Origin: Flavobacteriales bacterium
GTDB taxonomy: Bacteria; Bacteroidota; Bacteroidia; NS11-12g; UBA955
DNA: 20,223 bases
Assembly: GCA_947450405.1 (NCBI GenBank)
Contig: CANFVI010000013.1
Coordinates: forward strand, 1-20,223
Direction of reading: 5' to 3'
The notes under the pieces were generated by a model. It was not told the DNA's origin, did not search any database, and worked only from the letters and a program-made list of their open reading frames with translations. Position 1 is the stretch's first letter. Every line of letters begins with the position of its first letter. Both the position numbers and the translations under genes were made by a program. Below, piece by piece: positions 1 to 7,514 of the stretch.

Positions 1-22
1 GGTTGTACTCTTCAATGGTCAT
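1..22 (-). CDS. possible 5' end of a divergent gene, cut by the window edge
   Basis: On the minus strand an ATG at 22-20 opens a frame reading MTIEEYN to the window edge. This is only seven codons, so no family can be recognised. It fits a divergent gene because the 57 bases before the methyltransferase hold a second outward-facing TTTTG box (52-60). The frame could equally be chance. Confidence 0.25.
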
Positions 23-51
23 TCGCTAGAATAATAAACGGATATATATTG

Positions 52-71
52 CAAAAGTTACAATAACTTTG
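52..71. promoter_or_regulatory. dyad-symmetric pair of divergent -7 boxes
   Basis: The plus strand has TAACTTTG at 64-71, a full match to the Bacteroidota -7 consensus TAnnTTTG, ending seven bases before the ATG at 79. The minus strand has TAACTTTTG at 60-52, one base longer than consensus. Together they form an inverted repeat with AAGTTA and TAACTT arms around CAA. I see no convincing -33 TTG at the usual spacing on the plus side. Confidence 0.5.
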
Positions 72-78
72 TAAAATA

Positions 79-819
79 ATGTTAGAAATTAGAAATAATT
101 GGTTCAAGAGTTGGTTTGATACAAAGTATTATCACATTTTGTATAAGCATAGGAATAACGAAGAAGCCAGTTACTTTATTCGAAACTTAGTCAATTATTT
201 GAATATTCCTCCAAATTCTTATGTTGCCGATATCGCTTGTGGTAAAGGCAGACACAGTTTGGAATTGTCGAAATTTGATTTAAATGTTTGGGGGATGGAT
301 TTGAGCAGCAATAGTATTTTGTTTGCAAAGGAAAATGCAAATGATAGAACTGAATTTTCTGTTCATGATATGAGGGATCCATTTCCTCAGAAAAATTTCG
401 ATTACGTTTTTAATTTGTTTACAAGCTTTGGGTATTTTGAAGACTCTGGTGAAGATTATAAGTGCATTGAAAATATTGCGACTGCCTTAAAAAGTGGAGG
501 CTATTTTATTCAAGATTATATAAACGCAAAAATTGTCGTTTCGAATTTTCCCCAAAATGAAACCAAGGTTATTGATGACGTGGAATTTGGAATTTCAAAG
601 ATTGTGAATGGGAAATTCATTGAAAAGCATATTCATGTTAATCATGGTGAGTTTGAAGATGATTACATGGAAAGGGTGAAAATGATTTCAAAACACGAGT
701 TGGTTGAAATGTATTCAAAAGTTGGTTTGAAATTAATTTCGGTTTTTGGAAACTACAATTTGGAAAAATTTGATGAAGATTCTTCATCCCGTATAATTTT
801 AATTGCACAAAAAATATGA
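79..819 (+). CDS. class I SAM-dependent methyltransferase
   Basis: Predicted cytosolic methyltransferase of 246 aa using S-adenosylmethionine; the substrate cannot be read from sequence. Motif I is seen as VADIACGKGRH (about residues 49-59), followed by the acidic end of strand 2 in GMDLS (72-76) and HDMRD near 96-100, which would contact the adenine. The N-terminal stretch rich in W, Y and F (8-25) resembles the lid region of Methyltransf_11/25-type enzymes of Bacteroidota. The ATG is chosen because it is the first in frame after a good -7 box. The stop overlaps the next gene (ATGA at 816-819), so the two are probably co-translated. The family call is firm, the function is not. Confidence 0.8.
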   Translation: MLEIRNNWFKSWFDTKYYHILYKHRNNEEASYFIRNLVNYLNIPPNSYVADIACGKGRHSLELSKFDLNVWGMDLSSNSILFAKENANDRTEFSVHDMRDPFPQKNFDYVFNLFTSFGYFEDSGEDYKCIENIATALKSGGYFIQDYINAKIVVSNFPQNETKVIDDVEFGISKIVNGKFIEKHIHVNHGEFEDDYMERVKMISKHELVEMYSKVGLKLISVFGNYNLEKFDEDSSSRIILIAQKI

Positions 820-1403
820 TGCACTTTTTGATAAATTTAGATCACAAATTATTTATAGCGATCAATCAAACGTTTTCAAGTAATTGGTTAGATGGCTTGA
901 TGCATGTTCTAAGTTCCAAATCAGCCTTTATTCCTATTTATATAATTGCCATTTTTAAATTTGTTCAATTGTACCAAAAGAAATTTTGGGTTCCTGTTTT
1001 AATGTGTGTTTTGGCTGTGGGACTTTCAGATAGTATCAGTTCTAAAATTTGCAAACCACTATTCAAAAGAACGAGACCTGCATTTTGTGCTGCGATTAAT
1101 CCACGCCTACCTGATGGAAAACCGGGAAGTCAATATGGATTTGTAAGCTCGCACGCTGCCAATGCTTTTGCAATTTACCCTTTGTTCGTAGTATTCATAT
1201 TTGGATTAAATGAATTGAAAAAGCGAAGGAGATTTATGATAATTGCCTTGAGTATGGCTTGTTTGGTTGCATATTCAAGAGTTTATAATGGGGTACATTG
1301 GCCAGCGGATGTTTTTGGAGGAGCTATTTTGGGTTATTTGATTTTCTTATTGAGTAGACGAATTTGGGAAAATAAGTTCAAGGCATTTGCCTTAAAAAAT
1401 TGA
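816..1403 (+). CDS. PAP2-family membrane phosphatase
   Basis: Integral membrane acid phosphatase of the PAP2 superfamily, 195 aa. All three catalytic motifs are visible: K80 to RP at 87-88 (KxxxxxxRP), SSHA at 111-114 (the PSGH-type motif, His113) and SRVYNGVHWPAD at 154-165 (SRxxxxxHxxxD, nucleophile His161). Hydrophobic segments lie near 36-52, 58-72, 117-130, 139-153 and 166-180. Family members dephosphorylate undecaprenyl diphosphate, phosphatidylglycerol phosphate or lipid A; the sequence does not decide between these. It starts inside the stop of the methyltransferase (ATGATG at 816), which suggests translational coupling. Confidence 0.85.
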   Translation: MMHFLINLDHKLFIAINQTFSSNWLDGLMHVLSSKSAFIPIYIIAIFKFVQLYQKKFWVPVLMCVLAVGLSDSISSKICKPLFKRTRPAFCAAINPRLPDGKPGSQYGFVSSHAANAFAIYPLFVVFIFGLNELKKRRRFMIIALSMACLVAYSRVYNGVHWPADVFGGAILGYLIFLLSRRIWENKFKAFALKN

Positions 1404-1420
1404 ATTTTAATTTAACTTCG
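1386..1420 (+). promoter_or_regulatory. candidate promoter of the enoyl-CoA hydratase gene
   Basis: TAACTTCG at 1413-1420 differs from TAnnTTTG at one base and ends only four bases before the ATG at 1425. A TTTG at 1386-1389 lies 23 bases upstream, slightly long for a -33 element. If used, the transcript would begin at or beside the start codon. Confidence 0.4.
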
Positions 1421-1424
1421 CATT

Positions 1425-2204
1425 ATGAGTTATGAATTTATTCTGGTTAATCCTCAGGTAGCACCTTTTGTTGGATTAATTCAATTAAATAGGCCTAAGG
1501 AATTGAACGCTTTGAACTTGCAGTTAATGGGTGAAATTAAAGAAGCCTTGTTGCAATTGGATGAAGACGAAAATATTCGTGCAATTATTATTACAGGAAA
1601 CGATAGGGCTTTTGCCGCAGGTGCCGATATCAAACAAATGGCAGGAAGAAATGCCATTGACATGCTTAAAATCGACCAATTTAGCACTTGGGATAGCATT
1701 AGAAAGACGAAAAAACCAATTATTGCGGCTGTAAGTGGTTTTGCTTTAGGGGGAGGATGTGAACTTTGTATGTTATGCGACATGATTGTTGCAAGTGAAA
1801 CAGCTCAGTTTGGTCAACCTGAAATTAATATTGGTGTAATGCCGGGTGCAGGTGGAACGCAACGCTTAACTAGGGCAGTTGGTAAAGCGAGGGCTATGGA
1901 AATGGTTCTTACGGGTAATTTTATAACCGCTGAAGAAGCACGCGAAGCAGGGTTAATTAACAAAGTAGTGCCTGTTCAGCTTTATTTAGATGAAGCTATT
2001 AAAATGGCTAGTAAAATAGCTGAGAAGTCTCCAATAGCGGTTCAAATGGCAAAAGAAAGCGTGTTAAAAGCATTTGATACAGGGTTGCAAGAAGGATTGT
2101 TTTTTGAGCGAAAGAATTTTTATATGTTATTTGCAACAGAAGATCAAAAAGAGGGTATGAATGCTTTTATTGAAAAGCGCAAACCTGAGTTTAAGAACAA
2201 GTAA
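1425..2204 (+). CDS. enoyl-CoA hydratase (crotonase superfamily)
   Basis: Cytosolic crotonase-fold enzyme of 259 aa that hydrates trans-2-enoyl-CoA to 3-hydroxyacyl-CoA in beta-oxidation or related acyl-CoA breakdown. The oxyanion-hole segments are AAGADI (64-69) and ALGGGCEL (107-114). Both catalytic glutamates of true short-chain hydratases are present, E113 in GGGCEL and E133 in GQPEI, followed by the conserved GAGGTQRL (141-148). This makes hydratase activity more likely than an isomerase or other crotonase reaction. No other fatty-acid genes lie beside it. A strong terminator follows 18 bases after the stop. Confidence 0.88.
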   Translation: MSYEFILVNPQVAPFVGLIQLNRPKELNALNLQLMGEIKEALLQLDEDENIRAIIITGNDRAFAAGADIKQMAGRNAIDMLKIDQFSTWDSIRKTKKPIIAAVSGFALGGGCELCMLCDMIVASETAQFGQPEINIGVMPGAGGTQRLTRAVGKARAMEMVLTGNFITAEEAREAGLINKVVPVQLYLDEAIKMASKIAEKSPIAVQMAKESVLKAFDTGLQEGLFFERKNFYMLFATEDQKEGMNAFIEKRKPEFKNK

Positions 2205-2222
2205 TTTTTATTTTGTATACAT

Positions 2223-2256
2223 AAAAAAAGAGCGACCAATTGGTCGCTCTTTTTTT
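2223..2256. terminator. perfect palindromic bidirectional terminator
   Basis: Seven A, the arm GAGCGACC (2230-2237), loop AATT, the arm GGTCGCTC (2242-2249) and seven T form a perfect palindrome. It has a GC-rich stem and a T-tract on both strands, so it can stop transcription from the hydratase gene (+) and from the converging lipoprotein gene (-). Confidence 0.93.
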
Positions 2257-2295
2257 GTAAGTAGAGTGAAATTAAAATTTTGTTTATTTATAATC

Positions 2296-3246
2296 TTATT
2301 TAACGTCAGCCCAAACTGAGTTTACGTAAAATAATTCATTTGCAGAAATATATTTCCAAACGATAACTACTGCAGCAGTGTTAGATTTGTTTAAATTCCA
2401 CCAACCGAAGTCGCGACCAAGGCTAGATTGGTAAGCTGCATTTAATGCACTAACCCATTTAGCAGAAGCTGGAACATAGTCAAAAGTAGCAGTTTTGTCA
2501 ACAATTGCATTCGCTGCTGGATTGTCCATAACTGCAGTTTGAGAGAAAGCTGTTTGTTTTCCGTTTGCATCATTTTGCATAGAAGCACGGATAATGTGCT
2601 CTTGATCAGCGCTGTTGTTTGTAGCACCAGCTTGGTATGTATTAATTGATTTTTCAACCAACAAAACAGTAGTGTGATATTTAGCACCTGTTTCTGGACC
2701 GAAAGCTTGTAATTTGTAGTTTACAGTGAATTTGTTACCACTCAAACTTGCATTTGCAGCAACACCAATTTCAACTTTGTTATCATTGTTAAGAACTGCA
2801 TTTTTATTGTAACTAACAGCATTGTCAGTAATAGTTTTAGCTGTTGTTCCAGTATTTCCTAAGAAAGAATTACTCAAATAGAAATGAGGAATGTATCCGT
2901 TTGGTTTGGTTTGACCATACAATTGCATAGCAAAAGGAGAAACATACAATGAATCTTTTGCTCCATCATAATAGTAAGGTACCAATAAAGATGAACCAGA
3001 AGTATGTAAATCAATTGAAACCAAGTCATCGCTGCTCATTGTATTGATAGCACCTTTGAATTCAGGAGCACCATACGCGCCGCAAGGTCCGCACCATGTT
3101 GCAGTGTTATAAATTAATAAAGAACGTTGTTTGTTCGCAACAGTTAAAGTTGCACTGCTAGCGCCAGTTGGCGTGTCTTTTTTACAGCTTTGCATCATTC
3201 CCACAACACTTGCAGAAATAACAGCCAATAGTAATAATTTTTTCAT
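2296..3246 (-). CDS. Omp28-like thioredoxin-fold lipoprotein
   Basis: Secreted lipoprotein of 316 aa. Residues 1-20 are a signal peptide ending in a lipobox-like MMQSC, with Cys21 as the lipidation site followed by KKD. A thioredoxin-type active site WCGPCG (C52, C55) follows, then a long C-terminal beta-rich part. This arrangement, with LLIYNTATWCGPCG early in the mature protein, matches the Omp28-related outer membrane proteins of Bacteroidota. Whether it acts as a disulfide oxidoreductase is inferred from CxxC alone. It is a single gene, closed by the shared terminator at 2223-2256 and preceded by a recognisable promoter at 3275-3305. Confidence 0.82.
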   Translation of the reverse strand: MKKLLLLAVISASVVGMMQSCKKDTPTGASSATLTVANKQRSLLIYNTATWCGPCGAYGAPEFKGAINTMSSDDLVSIDLHTSGSSLLVPYYYDGAKDSLYVSPFAMQLYGQTKPNGYIPHFYLSNSFLGNTGTTAKTITDNAVSYNKNAVLNNDNKVEIGVAANASLSGNKFTVNYKLQAFGPETGAKYHTTVLLVEKSINTYQAGATNNSADQEHIIRASMQNDANGKQTAFSQTAVMDNPAANAIVDKTATFDYVPASAKWVSALNAAYQSSLGRDFGWWNLNKSNTAAVVIVWKYISANELFYVNSVWADVK

Positions 3247-3274
3247 GTTGTTTGTGTTTTTCAGTATTTATCTA

Positions 3275-3305
3275 CGAATTAATGCGTTTTTCTGGTTAAA
3301 AGCAA
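3275..3305 (-). promoter_or_regulatory. candidate promoter of the Omp28-like gene
   Basis: Read on the minus strand: TTG (3305-3303), 20 bases, then TTAATTCG (3282-3275), close to the TTG-N19-21-TAnnTTTG arrangement with two mismatches in the -7 box. The same TTG-N20 geometry is seen before adk. The start site would fall near 3269, leaving a leader of about 23 bases. Phased A-tracts lie directly upstream. Confidence 0.5.
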
Positions 3306-3340
3306 CAAAAATCAACAAAAATCAAAAAAAATCAAAAATA
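3301..3340. repeat. four 10-bp units with phased A-tracts
   Basis: Four consecutive 10-base units begin at 3301, 3311, 3321 and 3331: AGCAACAAAA, ATCAACAAAA, ATCAAAAAAA, ATCAAAAATA. A-tracts recur once per helical turn (3307-3311, 3317-3321, 3324-3331, 3334-3338), the classical layout of intrinsically curved DNA. The array begins at the -33 region of the Omp28-like promoter and extends upstream of it. Confidence 0.7.
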
Positions 3341-3368
3341 ATAATAAAAATAAAGACCTTTTACATAC

Positions 3369-3408
3369 ACAATACTCTACAATATCAAACAATAAAATAC
3401 AATTTCAA
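3369..3408. repeat. four ACAATA motifs at exact 10-bp spacing
   Basis: ACAATA occurs at 3369, 3379 and 3389, and ACAATT at 3399, each exactly ten bases apart, so all lie on one face of the helix. The remaining four bases of each unit vary. The array ends 17 bases before the -7 box of the flippase gene. It is a separate motif from the 3301-3340 array. Confidence 0.7.
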
Positions 3409-3425
3409 ATTTTCATATTCCGAAT

Positions 3426-3433
3426 TACCTTTG
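3426..3433 (+). promoter_or_regulatory. -7 box of the flippase gene
   Basis: TACCTTTG is a full match to TAnnTTTG and ends five bases before the ATG at 3439, so the mRNA would start at about the start codon. I see no clear TTG 19-21 bases upstream; the phased ACAATA array occupies that approach. Confidence 0.55.
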
Positions 3434-3438
3434 TATGT

Positions 3439-4932
3439 ATGTCAGGAGTTATAGCTCGCCAAAGTCTTTGGGCCTCTGTGGTCAACTATACGGGTAGTTT
3501 GGTTGGGCTGTTTACTACATTTTATTTATTCCCATTGGTTTACACACAATCGGAAAATGGCGTAATTGGGTTGTTTATTGAGATGGGGGCTCTATTGGCC
3601 GGTGTCGCTCAAATGGGTACTGGATATTCTATTTGGAAGTTTTTTCCTCAATTTAAAAATAACGACAAAGGACATAATGGTGCGGGGTTTTGGATTCTTG
3701 TAATTCCATTGGTCGGTTTTATCATTACCGCTCTAGCGCTATTGTTTTTCAAAGATCCAATTATGGTGTATTTTGGCAAAAACTCAACAGATTTTGAACA
3801 ATATTACTATTGGTTACTGCCGTTTATTTTCTTTTTTGTTTTCAATAACGTTTTTGAGATTTTTTCATCTTCAATTGGCAGTATCATTTTTGCATCTTTT
3901 TTGAGAGAAAATGTAGTAAGGATTTTGTTGGGTCTCATTGGTTATCTGTATTATATTAAAACATTGCACTTTTCGCAGTCTGTACACTTGATCCCATTGA
4001 TTTATGGAGTTATAGCAATTTTGAATTTTACTTATATTATTAAAAATACAAATATTTCTTTCAAGCCAGATTTGCATTTTGTGCGTCAAACAGAAAATTT
4101 GACATCAGAGTTTTCAAAGTATACGGGCTATTTGTTTTTGACCTATTTGGCAAATTTATTCGTTCAAAGAATTGATTTTGTAATGATCAGTTCAATGAAG
4201 GGGTTTTCAGATACCGGAATATATAGAATTGCGGTAAATATGGCAGTGCTTATAGAAATTCCGACCCGGAGTATTTTGCAAATATCTAATCCTAAATTGG
4301 CTGAAGCAATTCACCTTAAAGACAACAATGAAATAGCGCGCTTATATCAAAAAACCAGTTTGAATCAATTTATTTTGGGCTGTTTGGCGCTTTTGCTTAT
4401 TTGGATAAACATTGATGTTTTTTTTCAATTGATGCCCAATGGTGAAAAATATGCAGCAGGGAAGTATGCTGTATTATTTCTAGGTATTGGTAAATTGCTC
4501 ATATTGATACAGGGCAATTCATCGGCAATGCTCACTTTTTCAAAGAAATATTACCTTTCTCTTATTGTGAATTTGGGAGCAGTATTTTTTGGAATTTTGT
4601 TTAATAACTATGCAATACCCCTTTGGGGTTTGGAAGGTGCTGCCATTGCAACTGCATTTACTTGGGGTATTTCAGGTTTAATTGTTGCCTTACTTATTTG
4701 GCGAATTTATAGAATGAATCCACTTACATGGAATATCCTTTGGGTGGGTATTCTTTTTAGCGTTTTATTTGGGATAAATGCAATTTGGCAGAATACCATG
4801 AATATTCATTTTGTTGTTTTTGGAGGAATAAAAACACTAACAATTATAGGCATCGCCATGTTTGCCATCTATAAATTTAATTTAAGCGATGACGTAAAAA
4901 GCATGATGAATAAAGTCATCAAGCGTAAGTAA
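3439..4932 (+). CDS. polysaccharide/oligosaccharide flippase, MOP superfamily (Wzx-like)
   Basis: Multipass inner-membrane protein of 497 aa with about 12-14 hydrophobic segments spread over its whole length. This matches polysaccharide-export (Wzx/RfbX) transporters in size and pattern. Residues 1-30 carry the typical amphipathic start and first helix, and RIDFVMISS near 245-253 resembles the mid-protein segment of the family. Its likely job is to turn a lipid-linked glycan over the inner membrane. It stands alone on the plus strand but meets the nonulosonic acid cluster tail to tail, with one base between stop codons, so a role in exporting that glycan is plausible but inferred. Lipid II flippase or another MOP substrate cannot be excluded. 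Confidence 0.78.
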   Translation: MSGVIARQSLWASVVNYTGSLVGLFTTFYLFPLVYTQSENGVIGLFIEMGALLAGVAQMGTGYSIWKFFPQFKNNDKGHNGAGFWILVIPLVGFIITALALLFFKDPIMVYFGKNSTDFEQYYYWLLPFIFFFVFNNVFEIFSSSIGSIIFASFLRENVVRILLGLIGYLYYIKTLHFSQSVHLIPLIYGVIAILNFTYIIKNTNISFKPDLHFVRQTENLTSEFSKYTGYLFLTYLANLFVQRIDFVMISSMKGFSDTGIYRIAVNMAVLIEIPTRSILQISNPKLAEAIHLKDNNEIARLYQKTSLNQFILGCLALLLIWINIDVFFQLMPNGEKYAAGKYAVLFLGIGKLLILIQGNSSAMLTFSKKYYLSLIVNLGAVFFGILFNNYAIPLWGLEGAAIATAFTWGISGLIVALLIWRIYRMNPLTWNILWVGILFSVLFGINAIWQNTMNIHFVVFGGIKTLTIIGIAMFAIYKFNLSDDVKSMMNKVIKRK

Positions 4933-4933
4933 G

Positions 4934-5932
4934 CTATACGTTGTAAATTTCGTGCTTGTATTGCTTTAGGTTTTCAGGATTTTTAAACCATTCTATGGTT
5001 GTTGCCAATCCATCTTCAATGGTTGTTTGAGGGAACCAACTTGTGTGTTGCACCAATTTCTCTTTTGATCCTAACAATCTAAAAACTTCACTGTTTTGAG
5101 GACGTAACCTATCAGAGTCCTGTAAAATTGAAGCATTGGGATTGATTTGATTGATAATGTGTTGTGCTAGGTTTCCGACACTAATTTCATTTTCTGTAGC
5201 AATGTTAATTTCATGCCCAATTAATGATTCTGTTTCAGCAATTTTAATAAATCCTTCAGCCGTATCTTTTACAAATACCAAATCTCTGGTTGGGGTTGTA
5301 TCGCCTAATTTAATTTGTTCTATACCATTTGCCAATTGTGTGATAATTGTAGGAATTACAGCTCTTGCAGATTGTCTTGGACCGTAGGTATTAAACGGGC
5401 GCACCAAAGTAATTGGTGTTTCAAAACTTCTGAAAAAACTATCGGCTATGGCATCGGCACCAATTTTTGATGCTGAATAAGGCGACTGTCCTTGTTTTGG
5501 ATGTGTTTCTGTAATTGGAACAAATTGAGCGGTGCCATATACCTCACTTGTGGAGGTTACCAAAACCCTTTCAATGTTTAAACGTTTGGCGGCTTGAACA
5601 ATATTCAAAGTTCCCTTTACATTGGTGTCAATATAACTGTCTGGTGAGTGATAACTGTATGGAATGGCAATTAATGCAGCCAAGTGAAATACTACTTCGC
5701 AACCTTCCATTGCGGTATATACTCCATTTGGATCTCTAACATCCCCCGAAAAAATTTCTATTTCATTGAGAATATTTTTAGGTAAAGTATCTAACCATCC
5801 CCAAGAATTAAAGGAATTGTAATATACAAATGCTTTAACCTTGGCTCCACGAGCAACCAAAGCTTCTGTTAAATGGCTACCAATAAAACCATCGGCGCCT
5901 GTAATAAGTACTTTTTTACCTGAAATATTCAT
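4934..5932 (-). CDS. legB: LegB-type nucleotide-sugar 4,6-dehydratase (extended SDR)
   Basis: NAD-dependent 4,6-dehydratase of 332 aa that would convert GDP-GlcNAc (or the UDP form) to the 4-keto-6-deoxy sugar, the first committed step to legionaminic-type sugars. The Rossmann motif TGADGFIGS spans 11-19. The catalytic tyrosine and lysine are in YSASK (Y152, K156). TSTSEVYG (126-133) carries the Glu130 expected for dehydration, with Ser where RmlB-type enzymes have Asp. The segment around YYNSFNSWGWLD (37-48) is characteristic of the LegB family. It is the last gene of the minus-strand cluster, 26 bases after its neighbour, with its own -7 box at 5944-5951. Its stop lies one base from the flippase stop. 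Confidence 0.87.
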   Translation of the reverse strand: MNISGKKVLITGADGFIGSHLTEALVARGAKVKAFVYYNSFNSWGWLDTLPKNILNEIEIFSGDVRDPNGVYTAMEGCEVVFHLAALIAIPYSYHSPDSYIDTNVKGTLNIVQAAKRLNIERVLVTSTSEVYGTAQFVPITETHPKQGQSPYSASKIGADAIADSFFRSFETPITLVRPFNTYGPRQSARAVIPTIITQLANGIEQIKLGDTTPTRDLVFVKDTAEGFIKIAETESLIGHEINIATENEISVGNLAQHIINQINPNASILQDSDRLRPQNSEVFRLLGSKEKLVQHTSWFPQTTIEDGLATTIEWFKNPENLKQYKHEIYNV

Positions 5933-5943
5933 GTTTAAGATTG

Positions 5944-5951
5944 CAAAAGTA
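5944..5951 (-). promoter_or_regulatory. internal -7 box before legB
   Basis: On the minus strand TACTTTTG matches TAnnTTTG and ends 11 bases before the legB ATG. It fills the 26-base gap after the GNGPS gene, so legB may have its own transcript as well as read-through. No -33 element is evident. Confidence 0.4.
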
Positions 5952-5958
5952 ATTAAAC

Positions 5959-6834
5959 CTATTGAATTTCTTTTCTTGGGTATGCATCTATGAAACTACC
6001 CTTTGTTGCATTGTAAATTTTTACACCCATGAATTGGGCATATTCTTGCAAGCGATGGTGTGCGTAAAATGCTTTGTGCAAACTGAGGAAAAACTCATGC
6101 ATTTTCACTGGTGCGCCATTTGCATGCAATTGAGGTGTTGTTTTTTTATTTACTTTGTAGAAATGATCATCTACATGTTGAAGTTGATTGTTTACATCAA
6201 CAATCATATTTAAATGGAAATTATTATCAACGCCTACCAAATATACATATTCAAATCCAGAATTTATGGCTTGGTAAATACATGAATTAATTACATTTTG
6301 ACTTTGTGGGCTGCCCAATTTGTTTTTATAAATAAAATTCTCAAACCATGTAAATCCTTTTACAACAGTATAATTGTAAAACTGAACTTTTATATTCTTA
6401 CTCATGGCAAAATTCACAATGTAAGTACCTCTGTAAATTTGTGGGATGAATAATACAATTTCCCATTCTGCAGAAAAAATAGAATTCCAAACCGAATTGA
6501 TTAATTCTTGAATTTGCAAAAAGTCTGGCTGTTTCATTAGTCTTGGTAATTTTGAAGCATCCATAAAAACTTCTTCAGAGAAATCTAAAAATGCATGGTC
6601 GGACATCAAATAGTACTTAGGTTTGATAATTGTAAATGAAGGAGTTGCCGCAAACATGTTTACACACATTGACGGCATTGAATTATTAAATTGAAAATTA
6701 TCTAAATATTCTTTGGCACTTGGTCCGTTTCCAATAATTACAACTGATTTTTCAGTTGCCTGAAAATTTGGCAAAAAAAATTTACTTTTTATTGTGATTT
6801 TTGCCAAAGACAATATCGTGTCAATTATTTTCAT
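5959..6834 (-). CDS. GNGPS-motif protein, candidate nonulosonic acid transferase (GT42/DUF115-like)
   Basis: Protein of 291 aa with no predicted signal peptide. VVIIGNGPSAKEYL (31-44) resembles the N-terminal CMP-sugar-binding loop of GT42 sialyltransferases such as Campylobacter CstII (IAGNGPSLKE) and also the DUF115/Maf proteins that add nonulosonic acids to flagellin. YVYLVGVDNNFH (196-207) is placed like the EIYLSGID strand of CstII. DDHFY (222-226) supplies a histidine where GT42 has its catalytic one, and a C-terminal segment NATKGSFIDAYPR (275-287) follows. It directly follows the CMP-sugar synthetase gene with an ATGA overlap (6831-6834), which suits an enzyme using the CMP product. 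The match is by remembered motifs, not by alignment; it could be a DUF115-like protein of another role. Confidence 0.5.
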   Translation of the reverse strand: MKIIDTILSLAKITIKSKFFLPNFQATEKSVVIIGNGPSAKEYLDNFQFNNSMPSMCVNMFAATPSFTIIKPKYYLMSDHAFLDFSEEVFMDASKLPRLMKQPDFLQIQELINSVWNSIFSAEWEIVLFIPQIYRGTYIVNFAMSKNIKVQFYNYTVVKGFTWFENFIYKNKLGSPQSQNVINSCIYQAINSGFEYVYLVGVDNNFHLNMIVDVNNQLQHVDDHFYKVNKKTTPQLHANGAPVKMHEFFLSLHKAFYAHHRLQEYAQFMGVKIYNATKGSFIDAYPRKEIQ

Positions 6835-7514
6835 AGATTACTTAATATATATTCGGCCTTTTCCCAATCACTTAAGGTGTCTAAATCCAAACTGAATTCT
6901 TCGGGCATTTCGTATTTAATAACCTTTTTCATTTCATGTAATTGCTGGTTTTTTAGGGAATTTACAGAAATAACATAAATTGATCCATTTACCAAATACG
7001 TTTTAGGGCAATCTTGGCGGCGTGTAAAATTGCTCTGGATACTGCGATGAATAAATCCATCCGTTTCATTGTAAAGATTGTAATAAGGATTTAAATGGGT
7101 TTCGCAAACACTAACTACCATATCACAATCAGATTTTTTAAATAATTCGATACAATCGTTTATAAACTCAACTTTTCGGAAAGGAGAAGTTGGTTGTAAT
7201 AATAAAATTACATCAAATAAAACATTGTTGGATTCATAATGTTCAATTGCATGAATTAAAACATCGTGCGAAGAAGTGATATCCAAACTCAATTCATCTG
7301 GACGGGTAAATGGAACTTTTAAATCATAATTATTGATTGCTATTTCAATAACTTCGTTTGAATTGGTGCTAATGCAAATTTCATCAATTAAACTTGATTG
7401 TTTTGCAACTTCAATAGAATACCCAACCAACGGAACATTATTCAATAATTTCCAATTTTTACCAGGAATTCCCTTAGAATCTCTTCTGGCAGGAATGATG
7501 CAAAGTACTTTCAT
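6831..7514 (-). CDS. neuA: CMP-nonulosonate cytidylyltransferase (NeuA/LegF family)
   Basis: Cytosolic enzyme of 227 aa that activates the free nonulosonic acid with CTP, giving the CMP-sugar donor. The nucleotide-binding signature IPARRDSKGIPGKN (7-20) is the family motif, with RD in place of the usual GG. LLLQPTSPFR lies near 104-113 and SLDLDTLSDWEKAEYIL near 208-224, as in bacterial acylneuraminate cytidylyltransferases. It begins directly after the stop of the nucleotidyltransferase gene and overlaps the next gene by ATGA. In this context its substrate is more likely legionaminic-type (LegF) than Neu5Ac. Confidence 0.87.
   Translation of the reverse strand: MKVLCIIPARRDSKGIPGKNWKLLNNVPLVGYSIEVAKQSSLIDEICISTNSNEVIEIAINNYDLKVPFTRPDELSLDITSSHDVLIHAIEHYESNNVLFDVILLLQPTSPFRKVEFINDCIELFKKSDCDMVVSVCETHLNPYYNLYNETDGFIHRSIQSNFTRRQDCPKTYLVNGSIYVISVNSLKNQQLHEMKKVIKYEMPEEFSLDLDTLSDWEKAEYILSNL

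Noticed and set aside
3301..3408. CRISPR-like array
   Set aside because: Units are 10 bp with variable bases and no spacers of 25-40 bp; no cas genes are present. It is helical phasing, not CRISPR.
3131..3454. 107-aa plus-strand frame across the 3247-3438 spacer
   Set aside because: It begins inside the antisense of the Omp28-like gene, runs through AT-rich repeats giving low-complexity K/I/N sequence, and has no start signal. It is a by-product of composition.
4888..4920. GATGAC/GTCATC hairpin as terminator of the flippase gene
   Set aside because: Only a 6-bp stem with a 21-base loop, inside the coding region and without a T-tract.
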